Below are positions 32,188 to 39,874 of a DNA stretch of 46,098 nt, piece after piece (within the stretch, counting starts at the first letter, position 1; every line of letters begins with the position of its first letter). The DNA is from Bradyrhizobium campsiandrae (GTDB lineage: Bacteria > Pseudomonadota > Alphaproteobacteria > Rhizobiales > Xanthobacteraceae). The position numbers and the translations under genes are program-made. Under the pieces are notes generated by a model. It ran no database searches and was not told the DNA's origin. It worked only from the letters and a program-made list of their open reading frames with translations. The stretch lies in NCBI RefSeq assembly GCF_014529705.1, contig NZ_JAANIH010000071.1, forward strand, positions 1 through 46,098, given 5' to 3'.

Positions 32188-33132
32188 ATGACCGAAACGG
32201 AGCATAGCACCGCGACCTCCCCGGTGAAACGGCGCCATCTGGTCGGCAGCGCCGTGCTGGGCATGCTGGCAAGCGCGGTCGGCGGCCTTGCCGGCGGCAT
32301 CGCGCTCGGCCAGGGCGCGGCGTTGCCGCAGCAGAGGCCGAGCGGCCGCCAGCGTTTCACCGACAAGGTGATCATCGTGACCGGCGGCACCTCGGGCATC
32401 GGCCGGGCCGCCGCGCTGATGTTCGCTGCCGAGGGCGGCAAGGTGGTGTTCTGCGGCCGCAATGTCGAGCGCGGCGCGAAAGTGCAAGACGAGATCAGGG
32501 CCGGCGGCGGCGACGCGTCGTTCGTCCGGGCCGACGTCCGCAACGAGGCCGAGGTCAAGGCCCTGGTCGACAAGACGATCGATCTTCATGGCCGCCTCGA
32601 TGTCGCCTTCAACAATGCCGGAATTTCCGTCGAAAAGCCGCTGCATCAGTACAGCGCGGCCGAATTCGACGACGTGATCAACACCGACCTGCGCGGCGTG
32701 TTCCTGTCGATGAAGTACCAGATTCCACACATGCTGGAGAAGGGCGGATCGATCGTCGTCACCTCGTCATCCAACGCCATTGCGACCACGCCGAAGCGAT
32801 CGGCCTATTCCGCGGCCAAACGCGGGCTCGTCGGCATGGTCCAGGCCGCCGCACTCGAATACGCCCCATACGGCATCCGCATCAATACCCTGATCCCCGG
32901 CACCACGGACACGCCGTTCATTCGCAGGCTCGCCGGCATGGAGAACCTTCCCGATGCGGCCTGGCACGTGGCGATCGCGCAATGGGCCAAGAGTCACGTG
33001 CCGGGGATGCAGCGGGTGGCGACCGCGGAGGAGATCGCGGCCTTCGCGCTCGTGCTCGCCTCGGACGATCATCCCTACACGACGGGCGCCCAGTTCGTCG
33101 TCGACGGCGGCAAAACCGCGCAGGCGGGATAG
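32188..33132 (+). CDS. SDR family oxidoreductase with Tat-like signal
   Basis: A 314-aa short-chain dehydrogenase. The catalytic domain (about 56-310) has the cofactor motif TGGTSGIG, NNAG, a serine-rich SSSNAIA strand and the catalytic YSAAK. Relatives make or oxidise alcohols and ketones with NAD(P). The unusual feature is an N-terminal extension of about 50 residues holding a twin-arginine-like motif (KRRHLVG, about 14-20), a glycine/alanine-rich hydrophobic stretch and AALPQQ. This suggests Tat export or a membrane anchor. The start has GGGGAG upstream. It is divergent from TetR, with paired operators in between. Confidence 0.85.
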   Translation: MTETEHSTATSPVKRRHLVGSAVLGMLASAVGGLAGGIALGQGAALPQQRPSGRQRFTDKVIIVTGGTSGIGRAAALMFAAEGGKVVFCGRNVERGAKVQDEIRAGGGDASFVRADVRNEAEVKALVDKTIDLHGRLDVAFNNAGISVEKPLHQYSAAEFDDVINTDLRGVFLSMKYQIPHMLEKGGSIVVTSSSNAIATTPKRSAYSAAKRGLVGMVQAAALEYAPYGIRINTLIPGTTDTPFIRRLAGMENLPDAAWHVAIAQWAKSHVPGMQRVATAEEIAAFALVLASDDHPYTTGAQFVVDGGKTAQAG

Positions 33133-33267
33133 GGCATCGGCCGGGCGCAGCCTCAAGACACAATCATTGGCGGCTTCGACGGGCGTAGCAAGGCGGCGGG
33201 CTTGCGCCCGCATCTGGCCTTGTGGCACGGCTGAGCGGGCACATCGCCAGCAACGATCGAGGCCGCC

Positions 33268-34413
33268 ATGTCCTACCGCTCCTCCTGGATGACCGAAGAG
33301 CTCGACGTCTTCCGCGACCAGTTCCGGAAATATCTCGCCAAGGACCTGGCGCCGCACGCCGAGAAATGGCGGGAGCAGAAGATGGTCGAGCGCTTCGCCT
33401 GGCGCGGGCTCGGCGAGATGGGCGCGCTGCTGGCGAGCGTGCCGGAGGAATATGGCGGGCTGGGCGCGACCTTCGCCTATGATGCCGCGGTGCTGGACGA
33501 TCTCGAAAGCACCGTGCCGGAGCTGACGACCGGCGTCTCCGTCCACAGCGCCATCGTGGCGCACTACATCCTCAACTATGGCTCGGAGGAGCAGAAGAAG
33601 CGCTGGCTGCCGAAGATGGCGTCAGGCGAGATGGTCGGCGCCATCGCCATGACCGAGCCCGGCACCGGCTCGGATCTGCAGGCCGTCAAGACCACGGCGA
33701 AGAAGCAGGGCAATTCCTACATCATCAACGGCCAGAAGACTTTTATCACCAACGGCCAAGCCGCCGACCTCGTCATCGTGGTCGCGCGCACCGGCGAAGC
33801 CGGCGCCAAAGGCATCTCGCTGATCGTCGTCGAAACCGAAGGCGCAGAAGGCTACAAGCGCGGGCGCAACCTCGACAAGATCGGGCTGCATGCCTCCGAC
33901 ACCTCGGAATTGTTCTTCGACAATGTCACCGTGCCGCCCGAAAATCTGCTCGGCAAGGAGGAAGGCCAGGGCTTTGTCCAGCTGATGCAGCAATTGCCGC
34001 AGGAACGCCTTGCGCTCGCGGTCGGCGCCGTCGCCTCGATGGAGCGCGCGGTCAAGCTCACAGTCGACTATACCAAGGAACGGAAGGCGTTCGGAAAGCC
34101 GCTGATGGACTTCCAGAACACCGCCTTCACGCTCGCCGAGCGCAAGACCGAGGCGATGATCGCGCGCGTCTTCGTCGACTGGTGCATCGAGCGCCTCGTC
34201 GCAGGCGATCTCGACACCGTCACCGCGTCGATGGCGAAATATTGGTGCTCAGACAAGCAGGTGCAGACCGCCGACGAGTGCCTCCAGCTGTTCGGCGGCT
34301 ACGGCTACATGCAGGAATACCCGATCTCGCGCATCTTCATCGATTCCCGCATCCAGAAGATCTATGGCGGCACCAACGAGATCATGAAGCTGTTGATCGC
34401 GAGATCGCTGTAA
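33268..34413 (+). CDS. Acyl-CoA dehydrogenase
   Basis: A 381-aa FAD enzyme that introduces the 2,3-double bond into acyl-CoA and passes electrons to ETF. Family signatures are AMTEPGTGSDLQ (about 125-136), the QKTFITNGQAADLVIVVAR strand, ERLALAVGAVA, and the C-terminal DECLQLFGGYGYMQEYPISR (in parts). The catalytic glutamate is in YGGTNEIMK (E371), as in short/medium-chain enzymes. Its substrate cannot be chosen from sequence. It lies 135 bases after the SDR gene on the same strand and could be co-regulated, though the gap is long. Confidence 0.93.
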   Translation: MSYRSSWMTEELDVFRDQFRKYLAKDLAPHAEKWREQKMVERFAWRGLGEMGALLASVPEEYGGLGATFAYDAAVLDDLESTVPELTTGVSVHSAIVAHYILNYGSEEQKKRWLPKMASGEMVGAIAMTEPGTGSDLQAVKTTAKKQGNSYIINGQKTFITNGQAADLVIVVARTGEAGAKGISLIVVETEGAEGYKRGRNLDKIGLHASDTSELFFDNVTVPPENLLGKEEGQGFVQLMQQLPQERLALAVGAVASMERAVKLTVDYTKERKAFGKPLMDFQNTAFTLAERKTEAMIARVFVDWCIERLVAGDLDTVTASMAKYWCSDKQVQTADECLQLFGGYGYMQEYPISRIFIDSRIQKIYGGTNEIMKLLIARSL

Positions 34414-34418
34414 TCCGC

Positions 34419-35303
34419 CTATTTCATCCGCTTGTCGGCGGCGACGAAGTCGATGAAGGTCCGCACCTTCGCGGAGAGATATTTGCGGCTGGGATAGACC
34501 GCGAACAGGCGCCCCGCGAAAACGACGTCATCAGGCAGGATATGCACGAGGCGGCCCGCGGCGATGTCGTTGGCGACCAGCCATTTCGGCAGAAAGGCGA
34601 GGCCCATGCCTTCCAGCGCGGCCATGTGCAGCAGCGTTTCGTTGCCGCTGCGCAGGACCGGATGGAGCTTGACGGTCTCGGTGCCGTGCTGGCCCGGATA
34701 CGAGAAGCTCTCGCCGGGATAGAGCGCGTAATGCAGCAAGTTCTGGCCGGCGAGATCGGCCGGTTTGGTCGGGCGGCCGGCGCGATCGAGAAACGCAGGG
34801 GCCGCAACCAGGTAGAACGCGACCCTGGTGATGGGGCGCGCGATCAGCGCCTCGTCCGGCTCGCCGGTTGCGCGCAAAGCGAGATCGAAGCCCTCCTCGA
34901 CCAGATTGACCAGCCGCCCGCTGAGATCGATGTCCAGGCACACCTCCGGATAGTGCGCCTGATAGTCGGCCAGAACGCCCGCGAACATCGTGTTCGCCAT
35001 CCACACCGGCGCGGTCAGCCGCAGCGTGCCGCGCGGCACGACGGTCGCCTTGCTGACGGCAGCCTCGACCTCGTCGAGCGAATCCAGCATCTGCCGCGCC
35101 TGCTCGAAATAGAGCGTGCCACTCTCGCTCAGGCTGACGCGCCGGCTGGTCCGGTTGAGCAGCCGTGTGCCGAGCCGCTTCTCCAGCTGCATCACATGCT
35201 TGCTCGCCATGGCAGGCGAAATGCGCAGGCGCTGCGCCGCGGTTGCAAAGCTCTTTAGCTCGGCGACCAGGCAAAACACCCTCATACTGACCAGGGAATC
35301 CAT
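34419..35303 (-). CDS. LysR family transcriptional regulator
   Basis: A 294-aa LysR regulator. The N-terminal helix-turn-helix has MDSLVSMRVFCLVAELKSF (start), RISPAMASKHVMQLEKRLG (in parts) and LLNRTSRRVSLSESG. The effector domain follows. The ATG at 35303 gives the usual LysR start. A TTG further upstream is less likely. It is divergent from the DoxX / DsrE-like / TlpA-like operon, with 103 bases between start codons, so it probably controls that operon. Confidence 0.92.
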   Translation of the reverse strand: MDSLVSMRVFCLVAELKSFATAAQRLRISPAMASKHVMQLEKRLGTRLLNRTSRRVSLSESGTLYFEQARQMLDSLDEVEAAVSKATVVPRGTLRLTAPVWMANTMFAGVLADYQAHYPEVCLDIDLSGRLVNLVEEGFDLALRATGEPDEALIARPITRVAFYLVAAPAFLDRAGRPTKPADLAGQNLLHYALYPGESFSYPGQHGTETVKLHPVLRSGNETLLHMAALEGMGLAFLPKWLVANDIAAGRLVHILPDDVVFAGRLFAVYPSRKYLSAKVRTFIDFVAADKRMK

Positions 35304-35350
35304 GGGATCATCAACATACAAGAAATGAACTTCTTCTAGAACGCATAATG

Positions 35351-35375
35351 ATCAAATACAGCGAAACTATCAAAT
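35351..35375. promoter_or_regulatory. Direct repeat in the lysR-doxX divergent region
   Basis: ATCAAAT occurs at 35351-35357 and again at 35369-35375, 18 bases apart, within the AT-rich divergent gap. It could be part of a LysR binding region. The short length makes chance possible. Confidence 0.3.
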
Positions 35376-35406
35376 GGTGGCAACCCTCATACTCTGGAGA
35401 ACCGCC

Positions 35407-35835
35407 ATGTCGACCGCCACCTTCGAAACCGCCACGCCCGGCCGCGCCCTTCGCATCGGCCTCTGGGCCGCGCAAATCCTCCTCGCCTTTGCGTTCATCG
35501 GGGCGGGGCTGGTCAAGCTGACCACGCCCATCCCCCAGCTGGCCGCGATGATGCCCTGGGCCGGCCAATACTCCGAAACCTTCGTTCGCTCCATCGCGCT
35601 GGTCGATCTCGCCGGCGGGTTGGGCATCCTGCTGCCGGCGCTGACGCGGATCCTGCCGCGGCTGACGGTGCTCGCCGCGCTCGGCTGTTCGGTGTTGCAG
35701 GTAATCGCACTCCTCTTCCACCTCTCGCGCGGCGAGGCCGAGGTGACGCCGCTCAACGTGGTCCTGCTCGTGCTCAGCCTATTCGTGCTGTGGGGACGCA
35801 ACAGCAAGGCCCCGATCGCGCCGCGGCAGTTCTGA
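35407..35835 (+). CDS. DoxX family membrane protein
   Basis: A 142-aa inner-membrane protein with four predicted TM helices. The opening LLAFAFIGAGLVKLTTPIPQLA (in parts) and the LVDLAGGLGILLPALTRI helix pair are typical of DoxX. DoxX-like proteins relate to the membrane subunit of thiosulfate:quinone oxidoreductase and, in other bacteria, take part in membrane thiol redox chemistry. GGAG precedes the ATG at 35407. It is the first gene of an operon followed after six bases by a DsrE-like gene and then a TlpA-like gene. Confidence 0.88.
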   Translation: MSTATFETATPGRALRIGLWAAQILLAFAFIGAGLVKLTTPIPQLAAMMPWAGQYSETFVRSIALVDLAGGLGILLPALTRILPRLTVLAALGCSVLQVIALLFHLSRGEAEVTPLNVVLLVLSLFVLWGRNSKAPIAPRQF

Positions 35836-35841
35836 GCAGGC

Positions 35842-36318
35842 ATGAGCGCCGTCGCCATGACCCTTGCCAACGGATGGTCCCGCAGGGGCCTGCTCGCCGG
35901 CACCGCGATCTTCACGGCCGGCGGCACCGCCGCGGCCAAGGAGGATCGTCTCGTCGACGGCGTCGTGATCCTGATCGACAGCAATGAGCCTTATGTCATG
36001 GGTCACGCGATCAGCTACTCAGCCAACCTGTCCAAGCATTTTGACGATAAGGGCATGCGGTTGCTGATCGAGGTGGTCGCCAACGGCAAGGGCATCGATG
36101 TCTTCCGCGCCGACAAGACCCCGCTGGTCGAGCCGCTTGCGACGCTGCGGCAGTCGGTCCCCAACCTCACCTACAGCATGTGCGCGTCGTCCAAGGCGAT
36201 CGCGGAAGCCAGGGAGCAGATTTTTATCCCGCTGATCGCAGGCGCGAGCCTCGTGCCGTTCGGAATCGGCCGCGTCGTCGATCTGCAACTGAAGGGCTGG
36301 GCCTATATCCATGCGTGA
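35842..36318 (+). CDS. DsrE-like protein with Tat signal
   Basis: A 158-aa protein. The N-terminal SRRGLLAGTA (13-22) followed by a short hydrophobic stretch looks like a Tat signal. The remainder matches the COG1416-type DsrE/DsrF fold: VVILIDSNEPYVMGHAISYS (about 41-60), IEVVANGKGIDVFRAD (about 76-91), one conserved-position cysteine C114 in YSMCASS, and a final GIGRVVDLQLKGWAYIHA. DsrE proteins carry sulfur on such a cysteine in the cytoplasm, so a predicted exported form is unusual. It is preceded by DoxX and overlaps the TlpA-like gene by eight bases, which implies coupled translation. Confidence 0.85.
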   Translation: MSAVAMTLANGWSRRGLLAGTAIFTAGGTAAAKEDRLVDGVVILIDSNEPYVMGHAISYSANLSKHFDDKGMRLLIEVVANGKGIDVFRADKTPLVEPLATLRQSVPNLTYSMCASSKAIAEAREQIFIPLIAGASLVPFGIGRVVDLQLKGWAYIHA

Positions 36319-36904
36319 CGAAGCGTGTGAAGGCCCGGTGCTGTCGCGGCGATCGATCCTGATGGCCGCGGCCGCCTCTCTCGCTGTCCCGCGCGCGGGC
36401 CGCGCGCAGGACAGATGGCCGCCGGTTTTCGAGGCCGGCCGCAGCCAGTTCACGGTGGTACGGCCGCGCGCATCGATGCCACAGCTCCGGCTTCAGGATG
36501 TGCGCGGTCGGGATGCGATCGTGACGGCAAAGCCGAGCCGCATCACATTGGTGAATTTCTGGGCGACCTGGTGCGCGGCCTGCAAGCTCGATCTGCCGAT
36601 GCTCGCAAGCCTTGCGGGATCGCGGCCCGACCGGCTCGACATCGTTGCGATCTGCACGGATACCAAAGACCTGCGCAAGATTCGCGCGTTTCTCAGCGGC
36701 CTCGCCGTGCAGAACCTCGCCTGCTATGTCGATACCTACGGCGCAGCGGCCGAAGCATCGACCACCATGTTTTCACTCGTCGGCATGCCCATCACCTATC
36801 TGGTCGGAACCAGCAGTCGCATCGAAGGCTATATCGCTGGGGCGCCCGACTGGCTTTCACCAGCGGGCGCGCGATTGCTGCAGTTCTATCGCGAGCAGGA
36901 TTAG
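36311..36904 (+). CDS. TlpA-like thioredoxin-fold protein with Tat signal
   Basis: A 197-aa protein. LSRRSILMAA (11-20) and the following hydrophobic stretch to ARAQ near residue 33 form a probable Tat signal. The thioredoxin-like domain (about 53-190) has VNFWATWCAACKLDLPML with the redox pair C88 and C91, and the cis-proline in GMPITYLVG (P160). Such proteins reduce disulfides or persulfides in the periplasm. Overlap with the DsrE-like gene and proximity to DoxX suggest the three exchange electrons or sulfur. There is no CcdA-type reductant in the operon, so DoxX may be the membrane partner (inference). Confidence 0.88.
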   Translation: MRDEACEGPVLSRRSILMAAAASLAVPRAGRAQDRWPPVFEAGRSQFTVVRPRASMPQLRLQDVRGRDAIVTAKPSRITLVNFWATWCAACKLDLPMLASLAGSRPDRLDIVAICTDTKDLRKIRAFLSGLAVQNLACYVDTYGAAAEASTTMFSLVGMPITYLVGTSSRIEGYIAGAPDWLSPAGARLLQFYREQD

Positions 36905-36910
36905 CGTCGC

Positions 36911-38050
36911 TCAATTCGGATGCCACCAGCGGCCGCCGATGACGACGCCTTCGGAGACGATCTTGCGGTCACCAATCAGGTGCTCGCCGACGACATCCTC
37001 ATAATCGAACTGACCCTCTCTCACCGAGATCAGAGTGGCGTCGCCGACACTGCCCGGCTTGAGGCTGCCGAGCTCGGGCCGTCGCAACGCCATTGCGGCA
37101 TTCTCCGTCGAGGCTTTGATCACGTCCGACAGCGACATGCCCATGCACAGGAATTTCGACATGGTCGTCACCTGGTCGAAGGCCGGGCCGTCGATGCAGA
37201 GCTGATGGATGTCGGAGGAGATGGTGTCCGGATAGAAGCCGTTGGCGAGCATCGCGCGCGCCGTCTTGAACGCGAACGAGCCCTTGCCGTGGCCGATGTC
37301 GAACAGCACCCCGCGCTCGCGCGCGTCCAGCACCGCCTTCTTCACCGTGCCCTGCGCGGTCGCCGGCGAGTTCGGGAAGGGACGGAAGGCGTGGGTCAGC
37401 ACATCGCCAGGGCGCAGGCGGGCCAGCACCTCCTCATAGGTCGGCGGCGGATGATCGATATGAGCCATCAGGGGCATGCCGACCTCGTCGGCAACTTGGA
37501 GCGCGATGTCGAGCGGCACCGCCCCTGATGTGCCCGAGGAGTGCAGCCCGACGCGCACCTTGATGCCGACGATGACATCGCGATTGGCATCGGCGACCTT
37601 GGCGGCCTCGATCGGGTTCATCAGCCGCAATTCCTCGCTCTCGCCGACCATGATCCGGTGCGAGAAGCCGAAAATGCCGGCATGGGAGACGTGCAGATAA
37701 GCGAGGATGCGGACCTGGCTCGGCTCGATCACGTGCTTGCGGAAACCAGCGAAATTGCCAGGACCGGCGCTGCCGGTATCAACCGAAGTCGTGACGCCGG
37801 AGGCGCGGCAGAATTCCTCGGCATCGATGCCGAGCGAGGTGCCGCCCCAGTAGACGTGCGTATGGAGATCGATCAGCCCGGGGGTGACGATGAACTGCGA
37901 GACGTCGCGCACCTCGGTACTCGGATCTGCCTTCAGTCCGGCGCCCACAGCAGCCACTTTGCCGCCGGAAAACGCGACATCCGTCACGGCATCGAGCTTC
38001 TGCGAGGGGTCAACGACCCGTCCGCCGCGCAGGATCAAATCGAAAGGCAT
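36911..38050 (-). CDS. Amidohydrolase/deacetylase family metallohydrolase
   Basis: A 379-aa cytosolic metal hydrolase of the dihydroorotase/D-aminoacylase-like amidohydrolase superfamily. Metal sites visible are the HxH of DLHTHVYWG (about 60-68), the lysine of VGIKVRVG (probably carboxylated), the histidines of MAHIDHPP and LTHAFRP, and the aspartate of SSDIHQL. Two adjacent ATGs occur at 38053 and 38050, and GGAG is six bases before the second. It may act on N-acyl amino acids or cyclic amides. It stands alone, convergent with the TlpA-like gene and divergent from a secreted hydrolase gene. Confidence 0.87.
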   Translation of the reverse strand: MPFDLILRGGRVVDPSQKLDAVTDVAFSGGKVAAVGAGLKADPSTEVRDVSQFIVTPGLIDLHTHVYWGGTSLGIDAEEFCRASGVTTSVDTGSAGPGNFAGFRKHVIEPSQVRILAYLHVSHAGIFGFSHRIMVGESEELRLMNPIEAAKVADANRDVIVGIKVRVGLHSSGTSGAVPLDIALQVADEVGMPLMAHIDHPPPTYEEVLARLRPGDVLTHAFRPFPNSPATAQGTVKKAVLDARERGVLFDIGHGKGSFAFKTARAMLANGFYPDTISSDIHQLCIDGPAFDQVTTMSKFLCMGMSLSDVIKASTENAAMALRRPELGSLKPGSVGDATLISVREGQFDYEDVVGEHLIGDRKIVSEGVVIGGRWWHPN

Positions 38051-38181
38051 CATTGTCTCCGGATAGGGGGATGGGAGTCGGCAAGGACTCCGCATCGCGT
38101 GTAGCAATTTTTGCGCCGAGCAGGCAAATTGCGCCAGCAGCCTCGAGAGCGGCGATGCTGCTGCAGATTTTGAGGAATTTC

Positions 38182-39042
38182 ATGTTGAGCCGAATTCGGA
38201 AACGACCCGCGCAGCTGGCATGGCTCGCGGGCTTTGCCTGCATGCTTGCAGCAATGGCAACGCCGGTCCTGGCGCAGGACAAGCCCGGCGACATCAGGGG
38301 CACGACACTTGAGCCTACCGCGGAGAACCTTGCCGCGACCTGGCGCAAGGCCAATCTCGTGCTGCCCGCCGCGCTCACCGGCGGCGATCGCTGGCAGGGC
38401 GCTGCGGCTGCGGCGCCCGAGGTGACCGGCAAGGCGCCGCTTGTCGTGCTGCTGCACGGATCGAGCGGCGTCGCGCCGGCCGTGAAGGAATTTCAGGTCT
38501 GGCTCGCCGACACTATGGGGCTCGCTTCGGTTGCGCCCGACAGCCTCGCGATCGAGGGACGAATGACCTATGTCTCGCCCGTGTCGATCGAGATCTACGA
38601 ACGCGTCCACACGCTGCGCCTCGCCGAACTCACGCATGCGCTGGAAGCGTCGAAGGCATGGGCCTGGGTCGACCGCAGCCGTATCGTGATTGCCGGCACC
38701 AGCGAAGGATCGGTTGCGGCAAGCCGTTATGCGGGTCCCGAGAGCGCAGCGCGCCTGATCTATTCGTGGTCTTGCGAGGCCAATTATTTCGTCGAACATC
38801 CGCGCCTGGGCTTTGGTCCCGAGGAGCCGGTTTTCAACGCGATCTCGGCACGCGACCCGTATTTCTCGCCGAGCAATCCCTGGAACAAGGACTACGCCGT
38901 CACCGGCAATTGCGCTGGCGCGCTGAAGGGAAACCCGCACGCGGTGGTCCTGGTCGTGGATGCGGAGGTGCACACCATCCTCAACCGGCCGGACGTGCGC
39001 GAGGCGACCTCGCGCTTCCTCTCAAGCGTTCTGAGGCCGTAA
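38182..39042 (+). CDS. Secreted alpha/beta hydrolase, dienelactone-hydrolase-like
   Basis: A 286-aa exported hydrolase. A signal peptide with a basic start (MLSRIRKRPAQ) and cleavage near VLAQ (about residue 32) is followed by a hydrolase core: VVLLHGSSGVAPA, the nucleophile motif IAGTSEGSVAA (serine between GT and EG), and a C-terminal VHTILNRPDV with the likely catalytic histidine. GAGG is seven bases upstream of the ATG at 38182. The stop codon at 39040-39042 abuts the tRNA-Arg gene on the other strand. Its substrate is unknown. Confidence 0.8.
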   Translation: MLSRIRKRPAQLAWLAGFACMLAAMATPVLAQDKPGDIRGTTLEPTAENLAATWRKANLVLPAALTGGDRWQGAAAAAPEVTGKAPLVVLLHGSSGVAPAVKEFQVWLADTMGLASVAPDSLAIEGRMTYVSPVSIEIYERVHTLRLAELTHALEASKAWAWVDRSRIVIAGTSEGSVAASRYAGPESAARLIYSWSCEANYFVEHPRLGFGPEEPVFNAISARDPYFSPSNPWNKDYAVTGNCAGALKGNPHAVVLVVDAEVHTILNRPDVREATSRFLSSVLRP

Positions 39043-39119
<77 letters not shown>

Positions 39120-39211
39120 GCGGAACCCGCCGATAGGGCAGGTTGCCTGGAGCTGTACATATCAAAGCGAAGACCGAATCGGAAGCCCTTCGCTGAACGA
39201 CACGAGGTCGA

Positions 39212-39850
39212 TCAGGACTTCCCGTAAGCCCCCTGGTAACGCCCTTCCCGGATCGCCTTCAGCGTCTCGTCCTCGCGCTTGATCTGGACACGCACGGCCT
39301 CCAACAGGGCTGCGGCGCCGGCGGCGGGAAACGACACCACGCCATCCTCATCGCCGACCACGATGTCGCCGGGCGAGATCACGCTGCCGCCGACGGTCAC
39401 GGGCACGTTGATCTCGCCGGGACCGTTCTTGTAGGGGCCGCGATGGATCACGGCGCGGGCGAAGCAGGGAAAGTCGTCGCCGGCGAAGGCCGCGACGTCG
39501 CGGATCGCGCCGTCGATCACATAACCTTCTGCTTTGCGCCACTGCGCGATGTTCTTCATGATCTCCCCGACCAGCGCCCGGGTCTCGTCGCCGCCGCCAT
39601 CGACCACGATGACATCGCTAGGACCGACCAGTTCGAGCGCGCGATGGATGGCGAGATTGTCGCCGGGCCGCGTGCGCACCGTGAAGGCTGCGCCCACCAG
39701 CTTGCCGCTGCGGTGATAGGGTTTGAGGCCAACCGCGCCCGGCAGCCGGCTGAGATTGTCGGAAATGATCGAGGTCGGCGCGTTCCTGAAGCCCTCGATG
39801 AGTTCGGCCGGCGGCTTCGGCACACTGTTCGCTGCGATGATGATCGTCAT
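39212..39850 (-). CDS. RraA family protein, probable 4-hydroxy-4-methyl-2-oxoglutarate aldolase type
   Basis: A 212-aa cytosolic protein of the RraA/DlpA/aldolase family. It carries the catalytic-type motifs VVDGGGDETRALVGEIM (phosphate/pyruvate pocket), YVIDGAIRDVAAF (arginine and metal-binding aspartate of IRD) and VVGDEDGVVSFP. Because these residues are kept, a divalent-metal aldolase or oxaloacetate decarboxylase activity is more likely than RNase E inhibition. It follows the AMP-dependent ligase gene by 24 bases on the same strand, so the two form an operon. Confidence 0.85.
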   Translation of the reverse strand: MTIIIAANSVPKPPAELIEGFRNAPTSIISDNLSRLPGAVGLKPYHRSGKLVGAAFTVRTRPGDNLAIHRALELVGPSDVIVVDGGGDETRALVGEIMKNIAQWRKAEGYVIDGAIRDVAAFAGDDFPCFARAVIHRGPYKNGPGEINVPVTVGGSVISPGDIVVGDEDGVVSFPAAGAAALLEAVRVQIKREDETLKAIREGRYQGAYGKS

Positions 39851-39874
39851 GGAGTTCAGTCCTTCTGTGACGTC

